From Brucella cytisi (GTDB taxonomy: Bacteria; Pseudomonadota; Alphaproteobacteria; Rhizobiales; Rhizobiaceae): a stretch of DNA of 64,000 bases. Shown in pieces: positions 51,079 through 61,012 of this stretch. The translations under genes and the position numbers were made by a program. The DNA is taken from assembly GCA_012103075.1 (NCBI GenBank), contig JAAVLQ010000003.1, positions 620,001 to 684,000 on the forward strand, given 5' to 3'. The stretch's first letter is position 1; every line of letters begins with the position of its first letter. The notes under the pieces were generated by a model. The model was not told the origin of the DNA. It made no database searches and saw only the letters and a list, made by a program, of their open reading frames with translations.

Positions 51079-52142
51079 TTAATATAAGCAGATTGTTTTT
51101 CGGTCGTCCGCCAGCGGCTTTGATCCCGCAGCCGCCGGCTTTGTCTCTATTGTCGTCCGGTCGTAACCAGTAGCCGAAGTGCATACGTGCCGATGCGAGA
51201 AGCGCCAGCAGTAGAACACCCCGGGCGAGATCGCGGAAGAAATTCGAAATATTCATGAAATTGAACAGGCTCGACAGGATCTGCAGAGCCGTCGCAGCCA
51301 TCAGCACACAGACGACCTTGCCGTATCCACCCTCCGGCTTGACGCCGCCCAGAACGGCAATCAGGATCGCGATCAGCACGTAAGACCCACCGTAGTCCCA
51401 TTTCACCGATGAGTTGCGCGCTGCAATGATGATCCCGGCGACTGAAGCAAGCAGTCCGCACAAGGTATAGGTAATCAGAAGCATGCGCTTCTCGTTGATG
51501 CCGCCGTAGCGGGCCGCCCCCGGCATTACTGCCGAGCAACATCAGCTTCACGCCGAAAGGCGTATATTTCAGCAGAAAAGACAGTGCCAAAGCGATCGCG
51601 AGAAACAGAGCAAAACACAACGGAATACCAAGAACAGGCATATTGCCGAAGTTATCGAGCGGCTCGATAAAACCCATGCTCACAGCGGAACCGTTGGTCA
51701 GGAAGACGGCGATGCCGGTAAACAGAAGCTGGGTTCCAAGCGTCGCGATCAGCGGCGTTAGACGGGCATATGCGATCACGATCCCGTTGGTGATACCGCC
51801 GATCATTCCCACTACGAGTGCCAGACCGGCGAAAACCCACGAGAACAGCAAAGGCGCATCGGCAGCTGGAATGTAATGGCGCGTGAGCAGGAATGCGACG
51901 ACACCGGAAAGATTTGCCAGAGCTATGCCTGAAAGATCAATGCCGCCGTTGCCCGAAATCATTGCCAGCATGACACCGAAGGCGAGAAGCCCCAGTTCGG
52001 GAACCTGCGACGCCATGGATTGCAAATTATAGCTGTCCATAAAATTTGAGCCAGCCAGAAACCCGCCCGCGGCCAGAACGGCAATATTGATCAACGCCAG
52101 AAACAGCGTCTGTCGATCCGGGCTATTCGTTGACACGTCCAT
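51079..52142 (-). pseudogene. Second ribose-type ABC sugar permease, frameshifted
   Basis: First gene of the leftward importer operon. Start ATG at 52142: TNSPDRQTLFLALINIAVLA, NFMDSYNLQSMASQVPELGL, and AMISGNGGIDLSGIALANLS (the GGIDLS motif). Also seen: ARLTPLIATLGTQLLFTGIA and LKYTPFGVKLMLLGSNAGG. A break near 51525 leads to MLLITYTLCGLLASVAGIII, SYVLIAILIAVLGGVKPEGG and RDLARGVLLLALLASARMHF. A last break near 51165 gives a stop at 51079. About 355 residues. Divergent from the second importer with a 423-nt shared regulatory region full of GACA/TGTC words. Confidence 0.83.
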
Positions 52143-52225
52143 CCTCCCGCTAACGAGCACCTCTTGGTCCTTCAAACCCTGCCGCCTCCAGACAGTTTTA
52201 CGATTTGAAGCTCAGTCCTCGATTT

Positions 52226-52258
52226 TGACATTTGTCAGACAGTTCTGTCTCTTGTCAA
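52226..52258. promoter_or_regulatory. Cluster of TGACA/TGTCA half-sites in the divergent ABC promoter
   Basis: Reading 5'-3': TGACA-TT-TGTCA (52226-52237), AGACAG-TT-CTGTCT (52237-52250), then TGTCAA (52253-52258). Two perfect inverted repeats with 2-nt spacers follow one another. On the minus strand TTGACA at 52258-52253 with ACAAAT at 52235-52230 (17-bp spacing) gives a plausible sigma-70 promoter for the permease/binding-protein operon, with the palindrome inside its spacer. This fits repression by a SorC-type regulator. Confidence 0.55.
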
Positions 52259-52469
52259 CATCTTTCCAGACTTACAGAAATCTTCTGAAAAGTAGAGCTT
52301 CTGACTGAAGGGGCCCGGCGCTTGGCATTGCGCCCTGTCAAAGCCCGACAGGAACATAAAACCGCACTAACCATTTGAATATAAAAAGCCATTCAAACCT
52401 CCCGGTTTTAAGCGCAGTCATCCGGACCCAGCGCTTCTCCCGCTCTTTTCATCCTTCATACATCATGGG

Positions 52470-52498
52470 TTGACATTTGTCGATCCTTTACCGAATAT
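52470..52498 (+). promoter_or_regulatory. Sigma-70-like promoter for the second importer, overlapping a TTGACATTTGTC site
   Basis: TTGACA at 52470-52475, a 17-bp gap and GAATAT at 52493-52498 match the -35/-10 consensus well, 68 nt before the TTG start. The -35 is part of TTGACATTTGTC, also present at 52225-52236. A regulator bound to this word would block the polymerase directly. Confidence 0.6.
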
Positions 52499-52565
52499 TG
52501 TCAAAACGACGGCTTGATCGTCGAAACCGGCGGCAGCGCTGATTGTCGCCAGCGGAGGAAATGCA

Positions 52566-54042
52566 TTGGAATTTCTGCTGGATGTGGAGGGACTCAAGAA
52601 GTCCTTTGGCGGCGTTGCCGCCTTGCGGAACGGTCGGCTGCAATTGCGCGCCGGCTCAGTGCATGCACTTTGCGGCGGCAACGGCGCGGGCAAATCCACG
52701 TTTCTGAAAATCCTGATGGGCATCCACGCCCGCGACGACGGACACATCCGGCGGCGCGGAAAAGAAGTGACATATTCCAGTCCAGCTGAAGCGCTGCAGG
52801 CGGGGATCGCGATCATCGAACAGGAGCTCAGCCCTGTTCCCCACATGACGGTGGCGGAAAATATCTATCTCGGCAGAGAGCCGCTCCGCCGTTTCGGCGG
52901 CATCGACTTCAAGACGATGAACCGGAACGCCCAAAAGCTTCTGGACCAGCTCGCGTTCAAGATCCGCGCCAATCAGTTCATGATGAATTTGTCTGTGGCC
53001 GAAATCCAGCTTGTGGAAATTGCCAAGGCACTCAGTCACGACGCAGAAGTCATCTTTATGGATGAGCCGACCTCGGCCATTGGCGAAAAGGAAGCCCAGC
53101 AGCTGTTTGCAGCCATTGAACGTCTTAAAGCGAGCGGCAAAGGCATCGTCTATGTCTCGCATCGCTTGTCGGAAATTTTTCAGATCGCCGATACCTATAC
53201 CGTGTTTCGAGACGGCAGTTATATCGACAGCGGCAGCCTCGATGACATCACACGCGCGGAATTGATCCGTATGATTGTGGGACGGGAACTGGGCGAAGAA
53301 TATATCAAGACGAATGCGCCGACAGAAATACCGGGCATAGAAGTCTCGGGCCTCAGCGCGCCCGGTAAGATAACCGACATTTCCTTTGCAGCGCACAAAG
53401 GCGAGATTTTCGGCATTTACGGATTGATGGGATCAGGCCGTTCGGAAATATTCAACTGTCTTTTCGGACTGGATAAAGCATCGGGGCGCAATCCGCCTTG
53501 AAGGCGAGCCGATAACCATCCGGCGCCCCTCTGACGCCATGGCGCTCGGACTGGCCTTCGTGACGGAAGATCGCAAACTGACCGGTCTCAATCTTGGCGA
53601 CACCGTTCGCAACAATATCTGCCTTGCCAGCCTTCCGGAGATGAGCCCGCATTTTGCGATGAACCGACGCGAGGAATCGTCCGCCAGCCGGGAAATGATA
53701 GAGCGCTTCAGGATCAAAGTCGCACACGACACGATGGCCGTTTCCGGACTTTCAGGCGGCAACCAGCAGAAGGTCGTGCTCGGAAAATGGTTCCTGCGAA
53801 AGCCGTGCGTTCTGCTGCTCGATGAACCAACGCGTGGCGTCGATGTCGGCGCAAAACAGGAAATTTACCGCATCATCTGCGAATTTGCTTCCGAAGGCGG
53901 AACTGTCGTCATGATCTCTTCCGAGATCGATGAAATTCTCGGCATGTCTGACCGCATCATGGTCATGCGCGGCGGACAATCGGCCGGCATTTATCGCAGG
54001 GCAGAAACGGACGCGCAGTCGTTGGTGCATCTTTCGACATAA
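52566..54042 (+). pseudogene. RbsA-like double ABC ATPase of the second importer, one frameshift
   Basis: Sugar-importer ATPase of about 492 residues. The TTG at 52566 is chosen because GGAGGAAA lies just before it and the family text begins at once: FLLDVEGLKKSFGGVAALRN. Domain 1: Walker A GGNGAGKSTFLKILMGIHAR, signature MNLSVAEIQLVEIAKALSHD, Walker B VIFMDEPTSAIGEKEAQQLF. A break in a G/C run near 53488 precedes RLEGEPITIRRPSDAMALGL. Domain 2: LAFVTEDRKLTGLNLGDTVR, signature SGLSGGNQQKVVLGKWFLRK, intact Walker B LLLDEPTRGVDVGAKQEIYR. First gene of the rightward permease/binding-protein/SDR/DhaK/DhaL run. Confidence 0.86.
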
Positions 54043-54138
54043 AGGCTGACCGGAAAAGCATCGCGTTTCGTCTGAGACCAAGGAGATAGAGCAGCCGTCT
54101 GCTACAGCAGATACGGCCGGTTCTGGAGAGGTAGAACA

Positions 54139-55142
54139 GTGTCCACCACAGAAAAAATTCATCGTCGAGCTGGTTTGGCTCTGAACGCCGCAGACTGGTT
54201 ATCGGGGAATACGGCATATTCATTGCCTTCCTGCTTTTGGCCACGATCCTCTCGTTCTCCAACGAATATTTCCTTACAGCAGGCAATATTTCCAACGTCC
54301 TGCTGCAGACCTCGATCAACGGCATTCTTGCCATCGGCATGACATTCGTCATTCTGACGCGCGGTATCGATCTTTCAGTTGGTTCTGTGGTCGCATTGGC
54401 CGGTATCGTCAGCGCCAGCTTCGCAACCACATCGGCGACGGCGGGCATTGCCGGCGCCCCGTATTCGCCGTTCATAGCCATTCCCGTCGGCGTGCTGGTA
54501 GGCATTGGCTGCGGCGCACTGGTCGGCACAATTGTCTCGCGCTTTGCGGTTCCAGCCTTCGTGGCGACGCTGGGCATGCTTTCCGCCGCGCGCGGACTAA
54601 CGCTCATCTATGGCGGTGGCAAGCCAGTGCCGGCACTTATTCCGGATTTCCGCTGGATCGGGACCGGCAACATTCTGGGTATTCCGGTTCCGGTCATCCT
54701 GCTCGCAATCGTGTTCCGGTATCGTGGTGGATTCTGAATCGCTCCCGGTTCGGACGTTATATCTACGCTGTCGGCGGTAATCCTCACGCCGCGAATACCT
54801 CAGGCATCAATATCTCACGGGTGCGTTTCTCCGTCTATGTCATCTCCGGCGGGCTGGCGGGTCTTGCAGGCATGATCCTGTCTGCCCGCACCGGTTTCTG
54901 CCCTCCCGCAAGCGGGTATCAGCTACGAACTCGACGCTATCGCAGCCGTCGTCATTGGCGGCACCAGCCTGTCCGGCGGCGTCGGTCGCATCACCGGAAC
55001 ACTCATCGGTGCGCTCATCATCGGCGTCATGAACAACGGTCTCGATCTGATGGGCATCCAATCCTACTACCAGCAGGTCCTCAAGGGAGCGCTCATTGTG
55101 GGCGCAGTCATGCTCGACCAGAAACGCAATCAGGGTGCCTAG
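54139..55142 (+). pseudogene. Ribose-type ABC sugar permease of the second importer, three frameshifts
   Basis: RbsC-like membrane protein, about 333 residues. GTG at 54139 (STTEKIHRRAGLALNAA), break near 54195, then FIAFLLLATILSFSNEYFLT, NVLLQTSINGILAIGMTFVI and LTRGIDLSVGSVVALAGIVS (the GIDLSVG motif). After breaks near 54720 and 54900: RSRFGRYIYAVGGNPHAANT, ISRVRFSVYVISGGLAGLAG, SYELDAIAAVVIGGTSLSGG and GALIIGVMNNGLDLMGIQSY. All are diagnostic of the RbsC family. Stop at 55142. It partners the ATPase 96 nt upstream and the binding protein 74 nt downstream. Confidence 0.85.
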
Positions 55143-55216
55143 TCACCTTTCGCCCGCAACTATTTTCAAGAACGGCCTACCGATCGGTAGCCACACCAAC
55201 TACGGAGGAGATTGCA

Positions 55217-56204
55217 ATGAAAAAACTATTGATCGCGCTCGCTGCGGCATCCGCGCTGATCGCTACCCCTCGCTCGCGCAGGACAAGAAGATGAAGATTG
55301 GCGCGGCCCCTATGGATTGAACGCCGAGTTCATGCAGGTATGGTCAGAAGCCCTGAAGAAGCACCCGGCAGTCAAGAACGGCGAGATTGAACTGACTGTA
55401 TTCGACGGCCGTTATGACGCGCTGGTTCAGCAGGAACAGTTCAACACGATGATTACGCAGAAATTCGATGCGATCATCTTCGTTCCCATCGACATCGAGG
55501 CGGGTGCTACTGCGGTTCAGGCCGCCAGCGACGCTGGCATCCCGGTTGTGGGATCGAACACCCGCGTCAATTCAGATCTGCTCGCGGCCTATGTCGGCTC
55601 CGACGATACGGTTTCAGGCTATATGGAAGCCAAGGACGTGCTCGACAAGATCGGCTGCAAGGGCAATGTCGTCATCCTCGAAGGTCCAATCGGCCAGTCT
55701 GCCCAGATCTCCCGTCTGGAAGGCAACAAGAAGGCATTGGCCGAATGCCCGGACGTGAAGGTGCTTGAAGACCAGACGGCAAACTGGTCACGCGCAGAGG
55801 CCCAGACCCTGATGGAGAACTGGCTGACGGCGCACCCCGGCCAGATCAACGGTGTGATCGGTCAGAACGACGAGATGGCACTGGGAGCAATCGAAGCGAT
55901 TAAGGCGGCCAACCTCAAGGTCGGTGATTTTGCAATTGCCGGCATCGATGGCATTACCGATGCGCTCCATGCCGTCAAGGAGGGTACGATGACCTCCATT
56001 CTGCAGGATGCCAATGCGCAGGCGCAGGGTGCTCTCGACCTTGCGATTTTCCACGCCAAGAAGGGTGACTACAAGCCCCAGTCCGATATCTGGGCCCAGT
56101 ATCCGGATATGCCGTTCAACGATGGCAAGGACAAGAACTACAATGTTCCCCGGACGCCCGTGACAGCTCAGAACGTCGACAAGCTCCCGGAAAGCCGCAA
56201 GTAA
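55217..56204 (+). pseudogene. Ribose-type ABC sugar-binding protein of the second importer, frameshifted
   Basis: Periplasmic sugar-binding protein, Peripla_BP_4 type. GGAGGAGATTGCA precedes ATG 55217; signal peptide KKLLIALAAASALIATP with a break near 55268 before SLAQDKKMKIGAAPMD. A second break near 55315 leads into NAEFMQVWSEALKKHPAVKN, VFDGRYDALVQQEQFNTMIT, IIFVPIDIEAGATAVQAASD, AGIPVVGSNTRVNSDLLAAY (hinge region) and VIGQNDEMALGAIEAIKAAN (the NDxxALG motif). About 328 residues. The upstream gene sets (ATPase, permease) and the DhaK/SDR enzymes downstream point to a short polyol or ketose ligand. Confidence 0.87.
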
Positions 56205-56210
56205 AGCCGC

Positions 56211-56265
56211 CTTGGCGGCCCGCCAACTTTGATGCAGATCATAATGGATGTGCCGGGCCGCCAAG
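56211..56265 (+). other. 12-bp long-range hairpin after the binding-protein gene
   Basis: CTTGGCGGCCCG (56211-56222) and CGGGCCGCCAAG (56254-56265) pair perfectly over 12 bp with a 31-nt loop. A shorter competing stem, GCCGCC-TT-GGCGGC, spans 56206-56219. Placed between the binding-protein and SDR genes, it probably stabilises the upstream message and damps read-through; the two stems are mutually exclusive. Confidence 0.6.
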
Positions 56266-56292
56266 CTCACAATCCAGACTCCCGAGGCAAAA

Positions 56293-57065
56293 ATGTCCGA
56301 ACAAGCTCCTCAAATTGACCTGAACTTCCCGCTCTCCGGAAAAGTCGCCATCGTGACCGGCGGCGCTTCCGGCATCGGCGCCGCAATTTCCACGGCCTTC
56401 ATAGCCAAGGGCGCCAAAGTCGCAGTACTCGACATTAGCGCCGACATTGCCAAAGCCAAAGCCGAGGACCTCGGCGAAAATGCAAAGCCGTTCGTTTGTG
56501 ATGTTTCCAGCCAGCAATCGGTCAATGACGCAATCGCGGCGGTTAAGGATCAGTTTGGTGCGATCGATATCGCGGTCAATAGCGCCGGCGTCGTTTATCT
56601 GGCTCCCGCGGAAGATATTTCGCTTGGTGACTGGGATAAGACAATCGCCATCAATCTCAAGGGAAGTTTTCTCGTCACACAGGCTGTCGGCCGTGCCATG
56701 ATCGCTGCTGGCAAAGGTGGCAAGATCATCAATCTCGCCTCACAGGCCGGGACCGTAGCTATAGAAGAGCACGTCGCCTACTGCGCGTCCAAGTTCGGCG
56801 TCATTGGCATGTCGAAGACCTTCGCAGCCGAATGGGGCAAGCATGGCATTTGCGTCAACACGCTTTCCCCGACCATCGTGCTCACAGAACTCGGCAAAAG
56901 GCACGGGCCGGAGAAAAGGGCGAAGCCGCCAAGAAGCGCATTCCGGCGGGGCGTTTTGCCTACCCGGAAGAGATCGCCGCTGCGGCCGTGTTCCTCGCAT
57001 CTGCCGGAGCCGACATGATTACCGGCGCCGATCTTCTGATCGATGGCGGATATACCATTCTTTGA
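56293..57065 (+). pseudogene. Short-chain dehydrogenase, probable polyol dehydrogenase, one frameshift
   Basis: Classical SDR of about 257 residues. Motifs: GKVAIVTGGASGIGAAISTA (cofactor), an acidic D in VAVLDISADI (NAD preference), IDIAVNSAGVVYLAPAEDIS, IINLASQAGTVAIEEHVAYC (catalytic Ser), AYCASKFGVIGMSKTFAAEW (Tyr-x3-Lys), and the end GADMITGADLLIDGGYTIL. A break near 56905 (after TIVLTELGK) is bridged by EKGEAAKKRIPAGRFAYPEE. It stands between a sugar-binding protein and a DhaK gene. This suggests oxidation of an imported polyol to a ketose that DhaK phosphorylates, as D-threitol or erythritol dehydrogenases do in other bacteria; the actual substrate is unproven. Confidence 0.85.
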
Positions 57066-57097
57066 GCCCAGCGCTCGTTCATCTTACAGGAGATATC

Positions 57098-58088
57098 ATG
57101 CAGCGCTTCATCAACAATCCGGACGAAGTCGTCGAGGATACCGTGAAGGGCTTTGTCAAGGCTCATTCCGACATCGTTCGACTTGCGGAAAACCCGCGGG
57201 TTATCGTCGCGAATAACGTGCCTGTCACTGGCAAGGTCGGTGTCGTTACAGGCGGTGGTTCCGGTCATGAACCGGCCTTTATCGGCTATACCGGCAAGAA
57301 CATGCTCGACGCTGTGGCGGTGGGCGAGCTGTTTTCCTCGCCAACAGCCAAGAGTTTTCACGACGCCATACGCGAAGCAAATGGCGGCAAGGGTGTAGTA
57401 GTCCTCTATGGCAACTATGCCGGTGACAACATGAATGTGAAGATGGCGACCGGGCTGGCAGCCAAGGATGGGATCGACGTTGCGACAGTAGTTGCAAATG
57501 ACGATGTCTGCTCGGCCCCTGCCGATGAACGCGAGAAGCGGCGCGGTGTCGCCGGCGAGATATTCATGTGGAAGGTTGGCGGCGCAAAAGCGGCAACCGG
57601 AGCCACACTGGAGGAAGTTCGCGCAACCGCGCAGAAGGCCATCGACAATTGCCGTTCGATCGGTGTTGGGCTCGGACCATGCACGCTGCCTGCAGTTGGC
57701 CATCCCAATTTTGAAATCGCGCACGGAACGATGGAAGTCGGCATCGGCCACCACGGCGAGCGGCGTGCGGGTGGAACCGCTCAAGTCCGCGGCCGAGGTC
57801 GCAAAAGACATGTGCCAGATCGTGCTCGACGATCATGCGCTGGCGGAAGGAACAGAAGTCGCCGTTCTTGTCTCGGGTCTCGGGGCAACGCCGCTCAACG
57901 AGCTCTATATACTCAACGACACGATTGAATCCGAAATTCGGTCTCGCGGGCTGACCATCCATCGCACTTATATCGGCAATTACTTCACATCACTCGAAAT
58001 GGTCGGAACAACGCTGACGGTTATGGCGCTGGACAGCGAGCTGAAGGAATTGCTCGACGTCGAAGTGCGGTGCACCGCCATTTTGTAA
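57098..58088 (+). pseudogene. dhaK: Dihydroxyacetone kinase subunit DhaK-type ketose kinase, one frameshift
   Basis: Substrate-binding half of a dihydroxyacetone-kinase-like enzyme, about 330 residues. From ATG 57098 (AGGAGATATC upstream): QRFINNPDEVVEDTVKGFVK, VGVVTGGGSGHEPAFIGYTG (loop that binds the ketose), VVVLYGNYAGDNMNVKMATG, RRGVAGEIFMWKVGGAKAAT and the covalent-His region MEVGIGHHGE. A break near 57760 leads to GVRVEPLKSAAEVAKDMCQI and LVSGLGATPLNELYILNDTI. The His that forms a hemiaminal with the ketone lies in the GIGHHGE motif. DhaL follows 12 nt downstream. In place of dihydroxyacetone, erythrulose is possible given the neighbouring SDR. Confidence 0.9.
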
Positions 58089-58099
58089 GGAACAGACCT

Positions 58100-58741
58100 G
58101 TGCAAACACTCAATAACGCAAAAGCCGGAGACATCGTACTCGCAATGGTCGACCGGATTGTCGAGAACCGCGCCTATCTCAGCGAAATCGATGGCAAAAT
58201 CGGAGACGGCGATCACGGCGTCAACATGGCCAAGGGTTTCAACATGGCTGCCGAACGCCTGAAGGGAAAGAACGAGGCTCTCGCAACTTCGCTCGATACG
58301 CTTGGCACCGTGCTCATGACCGAGATCGGCGGCTCGATGGGGCCGCTTTATGGCGTGATGTTTACCGAATTCGCCGAAAAAATCGACGGAATCGACAATA
58401 TTGATGCAACTGCGTTCAGCCGCATGCTTCATGCAGGACTGGAAGGCATTCAGTCTATCGGCTCCGCCAAGGTCGGTGATAAAACCCTGCTGGACACGCT
58501 CGTGCCGGCCGTCAAAGCCTTCGATGAAGCCACCGCTACCGGCAAGACCTTTGCCGAGGCACTCGAAGCTCTGGTTGCAGCGGCCGAGAAAGGCCGCGAT
58601 TCCACGATTGATCTGGTGGCGAAGATCGGTCGCGCCAGCCGTCTTGGCGAAAGATCACTGGGTGTTCTGGATGCCGGGGCGACATCATGCGCCATTATTC
58701 TCAAGGAACTTTCCGACGGTGCGCGGGCTCGACTGCAGTAA
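58100..58741 (+). CDS. dhaL: DhaL-type ATP-binding subunit of a ketose kinase
   Basis: Intact 213-residue subunit that carries the nucleotide site of the DhaK/DhaL kinase. GTG at 58100 follows AAGGAACAG. Motif: IDGKIGDGDHGVNMAKGFNM, where the Asp residues (GDGDHG) bind the two Mg ions and ATP. Further family text: TEIGGSMGPLYGVMFTEFAE, VGDKTLLDTLVPAVKAFDEA, KIGRASRLGERSLGVLDAGA and TSCAIILKELSD. No PTS-type DhaM is near, so ATP is the likely donor. Coupled to the preceding DhaK. It pairs with the second DhaK/DhaL set at 58883-61659 in the same orientation. Confidence 0.92.
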   Translation: MQTLNNAKAGDIVLAMVDRIVENRAYLSEIDGKIGDGDHGVNMAKGFNMAAERLKGKNEALATSLDTLGTVLMTEIGGSMGPLYGVMFTEFAEKIDGIDNIDATAFSRMLHAGLEGIQSIGSAKVGDKTLLDTLVPAVKAFDEATATGKTFAEALEALVAAAEKGRDSTIDLVAKIGRASRLGERSLGVLDAGATSCAIILKELSDGARARLQ

Positions 58742-58882
58742 ACAGCATCGTCATTCAGGCTGGCCCGGTGCACCATCACGAAGCCGGGCCGGTCACTCTT
58801 CGACTGACCGTGAACAAAAATATTGTATTGCAAGGCAACCCGGTCGATAGAAGGACGAAACACGGGGATCAATGCAGACAAG

Positions 58883-60961
58883 ATGGCGTCAAACGGAAAA
58901 ACAACCGCAAGCAAAATCGGACAGGTGGAACCGGCTGACGGCATTCCGCTGCGCTATGGTGACGATCCTTATGTCTGGGCGTGCTGGCTTTTATTACGAA
59001 GACGGACGCACGCAGGGCGAAATCGCCGAAATCATGGGAATTTCGCGAGCTACCGTAAACAGCTATCTGGCAGATGCCCGCAGCCGTGGTATCGTCAATA
59101 TCTCGATCGAACCCGCACGCCTCGGTTCTCTCGCCATCGCCCGGGAACTCAAACGGCATTTCGGGTTAAGCGACTGTCTGGTGGTGCCCAATGACGACGG
59201 CGCGCGGACGCTTATCGACCGGCTCGGAACGGCAGCCGCACAAGCAATCACCGGGCTTTTGAAATCTGGTGACTCGCTTGCTGTTGCACGGGGACGAACA
59301 GTCCTCGCCATCGCCGAAAATACCCGCATATCCAATCTGCAGGATATAACCGTGGTACAAGCAACCGGCGGGACGCGCGCCAGTTTCGCTTACACGCCCG
59401 AATTGTGTGCGGCGGCAATGGCACGCGCCACGAATGCGCATCTGATCAACATCACGGCACCCGCGATCGTATCCAGCCCGGATGTAAAGTCAGCGATTAT
59501 CGGGGAACCGATTATCGTGGAGCAGTTCGAGGCGCTGAATAACGCGAACAAAGCGCTGTTTGGCATTTCTTCGTTAAGACCGAATTCGACAATCCATACC
59601 AGCGGCTTTTTGAGAACGTCTCGATACAGGATTATCTGGCCAAGAATGCCGTCGGCGTCGTAGCCGGGCGCTTCATCGATTCTTATGGACAGTCCGTGTC
59701 CGGCCCGCTTGATGACAGGACAATCGGCATCACACTTGACAGGCTGCGGAACATCGACATGCGCATCGCCGTTGCGGGTGGCTTCGACAAGGTACCGGCA
59801 ATTCTTGCCGCCTTGCGTGGCGGTTATGTCAATGTTCTGATTACTGATGCCGCGACCGGACGCGGTATTCTCAATGCGGACGGCGTGACTGAAATCGACA
59901 ACAAGCTTTCCCAGAAGCTGCGTGCGGAACCGGCAGCCCACACGTCCAGCCATTATCGCACGCATATCAAGAAATTTCTGAACAGCCCCGATGATGTCGT
60001 CGAGGAAATGCTGGACGGTGCCACCAAAGCGCACCGATCCTATCTCACCCGATCAACGGATCGAAACGCGCCCTCGTCGCACGCAATGGGCCCCGCAGGG
60101 GAAAGTGGGGCTGGTGATCGGTGGTGGATCGGGGCATGAACCCTGCTTTCTTGGCTATGTCGGCAAGGGGCTTGCCGATGCCGTAGCTATCGGCAATGTT
60201 TTTCCTCACCTCCGCCTGCCCCCATCCTCCAATGCGCCAAGGCCGCCTCGGGGAGAAGGCGTTCTCTTCGTTTACGGTAACTATGTCGGGGACGTGATGA
60301 ATTTCGAGATGGCGGCCGAACTGGCACAGGAAGCCGAAATTCCCACTCGTACCGTTCTGACTACGGACGACATATCTTCTTCTCCCATAGAGGATCGCGA
60401 CGGTCGCCGCGGGGTCGCAGGCAACTTCTTCATTTTCAAGGCGGCCGGCGCAGCCTGCGATCGCGGCCTGTCGCTTGAGGCATGCGAAGCGGTGACACGC
60501 AAGGCCAATCGGCGCACCTTTACGATGGGCGTTGCGCTGGAACCCTGTTCGCTGCCCCAGACCCGTCGCCACAATTTCGAAATCGGAGCCGAAGAAATGG
60601 AAATCGGCATGGGCATCCACGGCGAACGCGGTGTCATCCGGGAAAAATGATGCCTGCTGACGCGATCATCGATCACATCATGGACCGGATTTTCAGTGAG
60701 ATGAACGCATCGCCCGGGGACAGGGTGGCGGTGCTCGTAAATTCGTTCGGTTCAACTCCTCTGATGGAACTCTACATCCTGTTCAGACGCGTCGAGCAAC
60801 GCCTGAATGCCAAGCAAATAACAATCGAGGCCAACTGGGTCGGCCATTACTGTACATCGCTGGACATGAACGGAGCATCCATATCCGTCATGCATCTCGA
60901 TCAGGAATTGTCCGATCTCTTGTCGCACCCTTGCGATACGGCTTTTCTTCGGGTCAACTGA
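58883..60961 (+). pseudogene. Fusion of SorC-family regulator and DhaK-type kinase subunit, four or more frameshifts
   Basis: One reading unit of about 690 residues joining two proteins. Residues 1-320: SorC regulator with HTH GRTQGEIAEIMGISRATVNS, sugar domain LVVPNDDGARTLIDRLGTAA, RGRTVLAIAENTRISNLQDI, VVQATGGTRASFAYTPELCA and end RIAVAGGFDKVPAILAALRG. A run-on, THIKKFLNSPDDVVEEMLDG (59968-60025), leads without a stop or start codon into a DhaK: VGLVIGGGSGHEPCFLGYVG, FVYGNYVGDVMNFEMAAELA, EEMEIGMGIHGERG (active His), VLVNSFGSTPLMELYILFRR. Breaks lie near 58975, 59570, 60050 and 60645. No ATG precedes the KKFLNSP start, so translation as one protein is indicated. I recall fusions of this type being named in rhizobial/Brucella-type genomes. 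It may couple kinase substrate sensing to repression. Confidence 0.8.
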
Positions 60962-61012
60962 TTAATGCCGCCTCTGGCGGTTTCATGAATTCAGATTATC
61001 TGGGAGGTAAAA

